Shown: piece by piece, positions 1-5,558 of the stretch
Layout of the letters: the number at the start of each line of letters is the position of its first letter
How positions within the stretch are numbered: position 1 is the first letter of the stretch
Notes under the pieces: generated by a model
The model's input: the letters and a program-made list of their open reading frames with translations, nothing else
Told to the model about the DNA's origin: nothing
The model's database searches: none
Made by a program: the position numbers and the translations under genes
Assembly (NCBI GenBank): GCA_021443405.1
Contig: JABUUA010000093.1
Span: 1 to 6,222, forward strand
Reading direction: 5' to 3'
DNA length: 6,222 bases
Origin: Bacteroidaceae bacterium
GTDB taxonomy: Bacteria; Bacteroidota; Bacteroidia; Bacteroidales; Bacteroidaceae

Positions 1-31
1 AATTTTATATATTCAATATAATCAACCTATT

Positions 32-42
32 AGGTGGGGGGG
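32..42 (+). promoter_or_regulatory. Candidate ribosome-binding site containing a G7 run
   Basis: AGGTGG merges into seven consecutive G residues (36-42), five bases before the GTG start at 48. AGGTGG resembles AGGAGG with one mismatch at workable spacing, which supports the GTG start. The G7 run is prone to length change, and a change would alter the spacing, or the frame if translation begins further upstream. Confidence 0.4.
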
Positions 43-47
43 TACTT

Positions 48-1058
48 GTGTCCGTCGTTGTGCCCACATATAATGCTGAGCGCTACCTCGTTGACATTAT
101 GGATTCCCTCCTTAACCAAACCCTTCACAATACAGAATTTATTTTCGTGAATGATGGAAGTAGCGATAATTCGCTCACTATGCTCCAGCAGTGGGCGACA
201 AAAGACGAACGTATTGTGGTGATAGATAAACCAAATGGGGGTGTTTCATCGGCGCGCAACGCCGGCCTTGATGTGGCCAAAGGCGAGTATGTTTTTTTTC
301 ATGACTGCGATGACTATTCCTTTCCCGAAATGCTTGAAACGATGTATTATGAGGCGCAAGGAAGAGATTTTGTAGTGTCGGGGCTACTAAAAAGTAACAG
401 AACCGCAACTTTTCAACAGATTCTTCGTAAAAAGGCAGTGTTGCAACGTGTTGTCGCCGATAATTTGAGTGAATTGCGGGAACGACAGCCACATACTCAT
501 TGGATTGGTGGATTATGGAGATGTCTTTTTAAACGAGAATTGATAGAGCAGAACAATATTCGTTTTCGATTTAAGAATGTCAATCATGAGGATGAATTAT
601 TTCTTTATGAGTTTATGACGCATATACAGTCTGCTGTCAATATTGATTACCAAGGGTATGTGTATGTTAATAATCCTGGATCAATCAGCACAATCCACAA
701 GTATAATGTAAACTTAGAGTGGATGATGAAAGCAGAAGAAGTGTTTCAGCATTGTCTTTCACGATTAGACCCAGAAAAACTAACACACCTGCCGGTACTC
801 TTCAATCACATGATGTGTGTGGAAGGTGCATCTTTTGTTACAACAGGTTATCATGCTGATTCACCGATGTCGGTTGGAGAACGAATGGAGCGCTGGCGTT
901 TTCTTCGTAAAAGCACTCATTTCCAATTGGCAGGAAGCAAAACCAAAAACAAGTATGAACGCATAATTTGGTTTTTGTCTGTCTCAAATCTCTTCTACAT
1001 ATTTGACCCATTTCTTCTCATCTTCACCCGTTTCTATGATAGGAGGACGGCGCGATAG
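48..1058 (+). CDS. GT2 family glycosyltransferase (GT-A fold), polysaccharide repeat-unit assembly
   Basis: Probably a cytoplasmic, membrane-associated enzyme that transfers a sugar from a nucleotide-sugar to a lipid-linked glycan; donor and acceptor cannot be read from sequence. The 336-residue protein opens with SVVVPTYNA (2-10), then FVNDGSSD (33-40), NGGVSSARNAGL (63-74) and HDCDD (85-89) at the DxD metal/nucleotide site, the usual order of a GT2 catalytic domain. A second half with GGLWRCLFKREL and HEDE (180-183) matches capsular GT2s of the EpsJ/WcaA kind. The C-terminus is hydrophobic (about 306-328) with a basic tail, suggesting peripheral membrane contact. The GTG start places the protein start where family members begin, but the frame is open to the left edge without another ATG, GTG or TTG, so an upstream start outside the window is possible. 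GC is low (about 38% in one counted line), unlike the downstream genes. Family call is strong, specificity unknown. Confidence 0.9.
   Translation: MSVVVPTYNAERYLVDIMDSLLNQTLHNTEFIFVNDGSSDNSLTMLQQWATKDERIVVIDKPNGGVSSARNAGLDVAKGEYVFFHDCDDYSFPEMLETMYYEAQGRDFVVSGLLKSNRTATFQQILRKKAVLQRVVADNLSELRERQPHTHWIGGLWRCLFKRELIEQNNIRFRFKNVNHEDELFLYEFMTHIQSAVNIDYQGYVYVNNPGSISTIHKYNVNLEWMMKAEEVFQHCLSRLDPEKLTHLPVLFNHMMCVEGASFVTTGYHADSPMSVGERMERWRFLRKSTHFQLAGSKTKNKYERIIWFLSVSNLFYIFDPFLLIFTRFYDRRTAR
1041..1046 (+). promoter_or_regulatory. Orphan Shine-Dalgarno AGGAGG at the 3' end of the first GT2 gene
   Basis: A perfect AGGAGG lies in the last codons of the first GT2 gene. It is followed after 11 bases by a GTG (1058-1060) that overlaps the TAG stop. 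Translation from that GTG ends after eight codons, so the site serves no evident gene. The second GT2 gene has the same arrangement at its end (AAAAGGAG), where it feeds a real GT4 start. I infer that this is a leftover of a lost downstream gene; it could also be chance within Arg codons. Confidence 0.4.
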
Positions 1059-1717
1059 TGCCGTATACCGCAAATCCTTTCTAGGTAAATAATGTCAAGA
1101 GAATCGCCTTAATTTCAAATATGACGCCCGCCTCGGAGAATATTCTTATTATTGATTTACATACACACAAACTTCAATAATCTTAAACGGAGCAAAGATT
1201 CATGTTGACAAAATGTCAGAACCATGACCGCTTAAAGAGACTGTGAAATTGAATTTGTTTCAGGTCACCACCATTTGTGTGATGTTGGTGAGAATGGAAG
1301 GTTAGTTGATAATGAGATGTTTGTGAAAAATCATAGTGAGAAATCGTCGAGAAGGGCCAGTAAAATCGACACAAACAACCCGTTGAATCCACACATTCGT
1401 CTGGACGAGTTGACCTTTTTGTCTAAATGAATCATCAAAATCATACGCATGACTTGTGCTGGAGCACTGTAGAACATTTTTTTGTCCTCTGGATGAAGTC
1501 ATGATGCCCCTTGGTCTTTCTATTTCACTCAAAATTGCGTTAGAATTCCGTCAGCAAGAAGAAAACCAAGTAGCGGTATCGTGTGTGAAGTGTAAGCAAA
1601 ACCGGACTTTTGTTTACCGTATGATTGTCGGCGCACATATTCGCGCCCAAATCATCTATACGTTCTTGGTATTTCTGTAAGCGATTGGTTGCCAATGGGA
1701 CTAACACCCATACGTAC
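1059..1717 (+). other. AT-rich intergenic region without a recognisable gene
   Basis: About 660 bases separate the two GT2 genes. I read all frames and found only short open stretches: a minus-strand frame of 76 codons (1302-1532), a plus-strand GTG-initiated frame of 74 codons (1456-1680), and a plus-strand stop-to-stop stretch of about 65 codons around 1236-1430. None shows a family motif, a convincing start or a ribosome-binding site. One counted line (1141-1200) is only 25% GC, and stops fall in every frame. I see no transposase motif, terminal inverted repeats, tRNA or strong terminator. A perfect 10-bp palindrome AGAATATTCT sits at 1137-1146. The region may be a decayed gene, a recombination scar or a leader carrying a promoter for the downstream genes. 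No canonical Bacteroidota promoter (TTTG at -33 with TAnnTTTG at -7) is visible. Confidence 0.55.
1621..1655 (+). repeat. Interrupted inverted repeat (possible RNA hairpin) upstream of the second GT2
   Basis: ATGATT (1621-1626) pairs with AATCAT (1650-1655), and inside it GGCGC (1630-1634) pairs with GCGCC (1643-1647) around an 8-nt loop. The internal loop has 3 and 2 unpaired bases. It ends about 60 bases before the start of the second GT2 gene. It could be a leader-RNA structure, but it has no following T-run, so it is not a standard terminator. It may be chance. Confidence 0.3.
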
Positions 1718-2587
1718 ATGGAAATGTTGTTAACCATTTTCACACCTACCTATAATCGAGCCTCATTGCTTTCTCAGGTGTATGCAAGCCTGTGTGCCCA
1801 GACGAACAAGGACTTTGAATGGTTGGTGGTGGATGACGGCTCTGCCGACCATACGGAGGAGGTGGTACGGGGCTTCATTGAAGAACATATAATCTCTGTT
1901 CGATATCTAAAAAAAACGAATGGGGGAAAGCATACGGCTATAAATTTGGGCGTTAAGGAAGCTAAAGGGCAATTGTTTTGGATTCTTGATAGCGACGATC
2001 GTCTGCCCGCCATTGCGGTGGAAACGTTGCTGAAATATATTGCCTGTCTTGAGGACCCGACCATTGGCGGCATCTGTGGGTATATGGCACACCACGATGG
2101 AACGGTGATTGGGAACCCTGTGGTGTCGCAGCCAGTAGCGCTTTCCTCAGTAGAAATGAGATACCAAGTGGGCATTACTGGCGATATGATGGAGGTCTTC
2201 AGAACATCCGTTTTAGCAGAGTTCCCTTTCCCTGAAATAAAGAACGAAAGGTTTTGTCCCGAAGTGCTAGTGTGGAATCGTATTGCTCAACATTACAAAC
2301 TTTACCTTATACCCGACGTCATCTATTCTCGGGATTATCTCGCAGGAGGGTTGACGTCTACTATTGTCAACATTCGCATGAAGAGTCCTATAGCCTCCAT
2401 GATGACCTATTCAGAATTGTTTGATTTAACGGTTCCTTTCAAGCAAAAGCTGAAGGCTGCCATCAATTATTGGCGTTTCTCGTTTTGTGCAAGTAGGCGC
2501 GGTGTGGGAATTGCTTCATGGGGGAAATTGTTAGCGCCGATAGGGTGGCTTATGCATCTTTACGATAAAAGGAGAGCGGGAAGATGA
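1718..2587 (+). CDS. GT2 family glycosyltransferase, 'FTPTYNR/NGGKHTAINLG' subfamily
   Basis: Predicted glycosyltransferase acting on a lipid-linked glycan at the cytoplasmic face of the membrane. From the ATG at 1718 the protein has 289 residues: TPTYNR (9-14), VVDDGSADHT (37-46), NGGKHTAINLG (68-78), ILDSDD (89-94, the DxD metal site), GDMMEVFRT (155-163), then a C-terminal part with NERFCPEVLVWNRIA and a basic tail KRRAGR. All GT-A signature elements are intact. The frame is open upstream to 1625, but residues before MEMLL look like translated intergenic DNA; ATG 1724 is an equally good start. No Shine-Dalgarno precedes it, which is common in Bacteroidota. It belongs to a different GT2 subfamily from the gene at 48, so the two are not simple duplicates. 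An eight-A run (1909-1916) encodes Leu-Lys-Lys. The gene overlaps the next by four bases (ATGA), implying coupled translation. Donor sugar unknown. Confidence 0.92.
   Translation: MEMLLTIFTPTYNRASLLSQVYASLCAQTNKDFEWLVVDDGSADHTEEVVRGFIEEHIISVRYLKKTNGGKHTAINLGVKEAKGQLFWILDSDDRLPAIAVETLLKYIACLEDPTIGGICGYMAHHDGTVIGNPVVSQPVALSSVEMRYQVGITGDMMEVFRTSVLAEFPFPEIKNERFCPEVLVWNRIAQHYKLYLIPDVIYSRDYLAGGLTSTIVNIRMKSPIASMMTYSELFDLTVPFKQKLKAAINYWRFSFCASRRGVGIASWGKLLAPIGWLMHLYDKRRAGR
2567..2574 (+). promoter_or_regulatory. Shine-Dalgarno for the first GT4 gene
   Basis: AAAAGGAG lies inside the last codons of the upstream GT2 gene, nine bases before the ATG at 2584. It is the clearest ribosome-binding site in the window and supports both the GT4 start and coupling through the ATGA overlap. 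Confidence 0.7.
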
Positions 2588-3666
2588 AGATATTGCATGT
2601 GATAACCTCCTTGCGAACGGGTGGGGCGGAGAAACTGATGGTGGACTTGTTGCCGCGCATGAAGGCACGGGGACTTGAGGTGGAGTTGTGCACCTTTGAT
2701 GGGACCCGAACTCCGTTTTATGAGCAATTGGAAGAAGCGGGGGTGAAGATATATTCGTTTGTGAATGGTGTGGATAGGGTGTATAGCCCCAAGAATTTAT
2801 ACTGTCTCTGGAGATTAATAAGAAAGGGCGGTTACGATATAGTGCATGCGCACAATACGGCTCCACAGTTGTTCGTTGCGTTGTGCAGCGTGTTATGCTC
2901 GGTGGTGCCGTGCACCACCGAGCATAACACGTCCAACCGCCGACGCGGTTGGACGTGGTATGCTCCGCTGGACCGATGGATGTTCCGCCGATACAAGAAG
3001 GTGGTATGTATCAGTGATCAGGCTGAGACCAATCATCGTGCCCATGTGGGTGAGGCCCAGGGCGACAATGTGTGTACCATCTATAATGGCATAGACTTCG
3101 AAAGGTACGCGCATGCAACGGCGGCGCAGGATGTTCGGAGCCTTGGCCATAAGATTATCACGAATGTGGCGGGCTTCCGTTACCAGAAGGATCAGCCGAC
3201 CCTTATCCGTGCCATGCGGTTTCTTCCTGACGAGTTTCATCTTTGCCTTGTGGGCGATGGGGAACGCAGAGAGGAGTATGAGGGACTTATTGCGGCTCTT
3301 GGTCTGCAGAATAGAGTTCATTTGTTAGGACTTCGGAGCGATGTCCCCGAGGTGCTTGCTGCGAGTGATTATGTGGTGATGTGCAGCCATTTCGAGGGAT
3401 TGTCGCTGTCGTCGCTTGAGGGGATGGCCAGTGGGAAGCCCTTCTTGGCCGATGATGTGGACGGACTCCGTGAGATTGTGGCAGACCACGGCGTATTGTT
3501 CGGCCACGAGGATGCCCAGGGATTTGCTGACGCCATCAAGCAACTTGAGGCAGATACAACCTATCGACAGGAAGTTGCCCGTAAGTGCCAGGCCAAAGCC
3601 ATGCAGTATGATATAGCTAAGACGGTGGAGCAATACCTCGAGGTTTATAGGGAATGTGTGGGGTGA
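2584..3666 (+). CDS. GT4 family glycosyltransferase (GT-B fold)
   Basis: Predicted retaining glycosyltransferase that adds a sugar to the growing lipid-linked repeat unit in the cytoplasm. The 360-residue protein shows the GT-B order. The N-terminal acceptor domain has HVITSLRTGGAEK (5-17), DIVHAHN (85-91) and TTEHNTSNRRR (111-121). A linker carries VVCISD (140-145) and IYNGID (166-171). The C-terminal nucleotide-sugar domain has VAGFRYQKDQPTLIRA (195-210), LVGDGE (222-227) and the EX7E motif, E271 to E279, in FEGLSLSSLEGMASGKP. Length is typical for GT4. It starts in an ATGA overlap with the upstream GT2 and has a good Shine-Dalgarno, so the start is secure. The next gene follows after 21 bases. 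Oddly, codons 102-125 contain two strong tandem inverted repeats at the DNA level while the protein stays family-like. Substrate unknown. Confidence 0.93.
   Translation: MKILHVITSLRTGGAEKLMVDLLPRMKARGLEVELCTFDGTRTPFYEQLEEAGVKIYSFVNGVDRVYSPKNLYCLWRLIRKGGYDIVHAHNTAPQLFVALCSVLCSVVPCTTEHNTSNRRRGWTWYAPLDRWMFRRYKKVVCISDQAETNHRAHVGEAQGDNVCTIYNGIDFERYAHATAAQDVRSLGHKIITNVAGFRYQKDQPTLIRAMRFLPDEFHLCLVGDGERREEYEGLIAALGLQNRVHLLGLRSDVPEVLAASDYVVMCSHFEGLSLSSLEGMASGKPFLADDVDGLREIVADHGVLFGHEDAQGFADAIKQLEADTTYRQEVARKCQAKAMQYDIAKTVEQYLEVYRECVG
2889..2931 (+). repeat. Perfect 20-bp inverted repeat with 3-nt spacer inside the GT4 gene
   Basis: The left arm 2889-2908 (CGTGTTATGC...GTGC) is the exact reverse complement of the right arm 2912-2931 (GCAC...GCATAACACG), separated only by CGT (2909-2911). 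I checked all 20 pairs base by base. The GT4 frame reads through it, covering about residues 102-116. No T-run follows, so it is not an intrinsic terminator. A transcript would form a very stable hairpin. Confidence 0.95.
2928..2957 (+). repeat. Perfect 13-bp inverted repeat with 4-nt spacer, adjoining the 20-bp repeat
   Basis: The arm CACGTCCAACCGC (2928-2940) is the exact reverse complement of GCGGTTGGACGTG (2945-2957), with CGAC between them. Its first four bases, CACG (2928-2931), are also the end of the preceding 20-bp inverted repeat, so those bases can pair with CGTG on either side. It lies in frame within the GT4 gene, encoding the SNRRRGWTW part. Confidence 0.95.
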
Positions 3667-3687
3667 CGACCAGGTTAAGAATTAAAT

Positions 3688-4824
3688 ATGCCGACCAAAA
3701 TAATACGTGCCACGACGGTGCCGATGTCTCTCGATGCATTTGTCAGGGGATTGGTGCCTGAATTGCAAGCAAAGTACGAGGTGGTGCTCCTGTCATCGGA
3801 GGGCCCGGAATGGAACGTGCTGAAGCGCGACTTGCCCGGGGTGCAGTGCATCAAGGTGCCCATGGAACGGCATATTTCGCCCGCGAAGGACTTGCTGTCG
3901 CTATGGCGTTTGTACCGTGTTTTCCGAAGTGAGCGACCGCGTATGGTGCATTCCATGACGCCCAAGGCTGGATTGTTGTGCATGATGGCAGCGTGGTTGG
4001 CGCGCGTCCCGGTACGACTGCATACGTTCACCGGCTTGGTTTTCCCAACGGCGACGGGACTGAAGCGGCAGGTGCTGAAGTTCACGGATTGGCTTACGTG
4101 TGCTTGCGCCACGCACATCATCCCCGAAGGCGAAGGCGTAAGACGCGACTTATTGTGCAACGGCGTCACGAAGAAACCCTTGCAAGTGTTGGGCTATGGC
4201 AATGTGAGAGGCATCGACTTGGAGCGATTTTCTCCTGCTGCAGCCATTGACAAAGCACCTCTGGCCGATTTGCCGTCGGTCATCACCTTTGTCGCTGTGG
4301 GCCGATTGGTGGGCGACAAGGGTATCAACGAACTGGTGGAGGCTTTTGTTCGGTTGCATGCCGAGCATGCTGAGACGCGTTTGTTGCTGGTGGGTCCCGA
4401 GGAAAAAGAACTGGACCCTTTGCGTTCTGAGACCCTCTCACAGATAGAAGAGCACCCGGCCATCGTGGCGGTGGGGGCGCAACGTGATGTTCGTCCATGG
4501 TTCGCTGCCTCGGATGTCGCGGTCTTGGCATCGTATCGTGAGGGCTTCCCCAACGTAGTGATAGAGGCGGGGGCTATGGGGCTCCCGCAGATTGTCACGG
4601 ATATCAACGGCGCTAACGAGATTATTGTAGAGGGAAAGAATGGCACCATTGTACCGCCGCGGGATGCGGATGCGCTCTATGGGGCGATGAAGCGTATGGT
4701 GGTCGATGAAGCCTTCCGCAGTCGTTGTGCGGCGAATGCCCGTGAAATGATAGCCAGCCGCTATGAGCAGAGCTTCGTGCGTAAGTGCTTGCTGGAGTAT
4801 TACGCAACGATTCTGACGTTTTAG
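3688..4824 (+). CDS. GT4 family glycosyltransferase, PglA/CapM-like
   Basis: Predicted GT-B retaining glycosyltransferase. The 378-residue protein has an N-terminal acceptor domain with TTVPMSLDAFVRG (9-21), SSEGPEWN (36-43), ISPAKDLLSLWRLYRVFR (63-80), VHSMTPKAGLLCMMAAWLARVP (87-108) and HTFTGLVFP (112-120). GNVRGIDLERFSP (171-183) follows, then the nucleotide-sugar domain with VAVGRLVGDKGINELVEAF (202-220), LLLVGPEE (232-239) and the EX7E motif, E285 to E293, in REGFPNVVIEAGAMGLP. This pattern is that of the PglA/CapM-like enzymes, in which Campylobacter PglA adds GalNAc as the second sugar on undecaprenyl-diphosphate. A second-sugar role here is inferred from that likeness and from the nearby phosphoglycosyl transferase. 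The ATG lies 21 bases after the preceding stop, with only a weak AGGTTAAG upstream. GC reaches 58% in one counted line, well above gene 1. Confidence 0.93.
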   Translation: MPTKIIRATTVPMSLDAFVRGLVPELQAKYEVVLLSSEGPEWNVLKRDLPGVQCIKVPMERHISPAKDLLSLWRLYRVFRSERPRMVHSMTPKAGLLCMMAAWLARVPVRLHTFTGLVFPTATGLKRQVLKFTDWLTCACATHIIPEGEGVRRDLLCNGVTKKPLQVLGYGNVRGIDLERFSPAAAIDKAPLADLPSVITFVAVGRLVGDKGINELVEAFVRLHAEHAETRLLLVGPEEKELDPLRSETLSQIEEHPAIVAVGAQRDVRPWFAASDVAVLASYREGFPNVVIEAGAMGLPQIVTDINGANEIIVEGKNGTIVPPRDADALYGAMKRMVVDEAFRSRCAANAREMIASRYEQSFVRKCLLEYYATILTF

Positions 4825-4883
4825 TTTACACACTGATTTTTGTTTACGTGATTTACGAGATTGCACATATAATTCGGGACAAG

Positions 4884-5507
4884 ATGCCCTTCCTTTGGGA
4901 TGTGGTGGACGTTGTCAATTCATGCTTGTTTCAGTGGCGGTATGGAGGAGCACTGAAGGAAGTGGCTCGTTACCTCGGTGACCACTGCGATGCGTCGGGA
5001 GGGAAAGATGCAGACTCCCAGATGGCGTATCACATTGTTCCGATAGCTGCTTGCGATACGCTGGCGTTGGTCGATTTCTTCGCCCAGCAACCCGAGGAGG
5101 CGTTCACCTATTTCCGTCCGCACGGCTTCGATGTCAAGAGCCTTAGAAAACTGCAAGGCTATAAGTCGTTTTTGGGTTATGTGGTGAAGGATGGCGACGA
5201 CATTGTCGGTTATTTCTTCTTGCGCTCGTTCTTCTGGGGCAAGACGTTCATCGGTCGTATGGTGGACGTGAACCATCGGGGCAAGGGCATCGCAAAGATG
5301 ATGAATAGGGTAACGATGGACATTGCAGCGTTGGTGGGTCTGCGTGTGTTCCAGACCATTTCGCCCGACAACGTGTCATCGATGAAGAGTGCCGAGGCTG
5401 TCTCTACGCTGCGCATCATCAAGACCTTGCCCAACGGCGACCTCTTTGTGGAAAATCTACCTTTGGAGAACGATGGTCTGCAGCGGTCGGAGCATGTGGG
5501 TATTTGA
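4884..5507 (+). CDS. GNAT-fold N-acetyltransferase, polysaccharide-locus type
   Basis: A 207-residue protein with the acetyl-CoA binding signature of GNAT enzymes: GRMVDVNHRGKGIAKMMN, where R-G-K-G-I-A (132-137) is motif A (Q/R-x-x-G-x-G/A). Before it come beta-strands such as FLGYVV and DIVGYFFLRSFF, and after it a plausible motif B region (QTISPDNVSSMKSAEAV) and a final NGDLFVENL strand. Its place between a PglA-like GT4 and the initiating phosphoglycosyl transferase suggests acetylation of an amino group on a nucleotide-sugar or lipid-linked sugar, but this is inference; the protein could act elsewhere. The frame is open further upstream, with GTG at 4848 and GTG at 4785, the latter overlapping the GT4 gene. 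The ATG at 4884 is preferred because the added residues are a hydrophobic, unconserved-looking stretch. The stop is followed by the next gene in the same frame 51 bases later. Confidence 0.8.
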   Translation: MPFLWDVVDVVNSCLFQWRYGGALKEVARYLGDHCDASGGKDADSQMAYHIVPIAACDTLALVDFFAQQPEEAFTYFRPHGFDVKSLRKLQGYKSFLGYVVKDGDDIVGYFFLRSFFWGKTFIGRMVDVNHRGKGIAKMMNRVTMDIAALVGLRVFQTISPDNVSSMKSAEAVSTLRIIKTLPNGDLFVENLPLENDGLQRSEHVGI

Positions 5508-5558
5508 ATAAAGAACGGATTGCTATTGCGTAAAGCGTTTATCATCAGCAACTGCAAT

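Noticed and set aside
1265..1291. TCACCA...TGGTGA inverted repeat
   Set aside because: Six pairs with a 15-base loop are within chance expectation, and nothing else supports a site.
1455..1483. GTGCT-GG-AGCAC stem followed by a T-run as a terminator
   Set aside because: The stem is only 5 bp with a 2-base loop, which cannot form without losing pairs, and the T-run is several bases away.
1302..1532. Minus-strand 76-codon open frame in the gap
   Set aside because: No recognisable motif, no ribosome-binding site, opposite to the operon, and of a length expected by chance in this stretch.
1605..1617. Promoter-like GACTTTTGTTTAC, with a similar GATTTTTGTTTAC at 4835-4847
   Set aside because: Both resemble the Bacteroidota -7 box TAnnTTTG except for G in place of the first T, but neither has a TTTG-type -33 element at the right distance. 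The likeness is probably chance.
1456..1680. Plus-strand 74-codon open frame starting with GTG
   Set aside because: No Shine-Dalgarno, no family resemblance, and it overlaps the minus-strand frames; its CxxC (CVKC) alone is not enough to call a gene.
1059..1717. Insertion sequence remnant in the gap
   Set aside because: I found no terminal inverted repeats, target duplication or transposase motif (no DDE-like or HTH segment) in any frame.
2889..2931. Intrinsic transcription terminator reading of the 20-bp hairpin
   Set aside because: No U-run follows; a GC-rich second hairpin and the intact coding frame continue, and the next genes look co-transcribed.
4194..4649. Long minus-strand frame opposite the second GT4, and similar antisense frames elsewhere
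   Set aside because: These are antisense shadows of well-supported genes with low-complexity composition and no family motifs.
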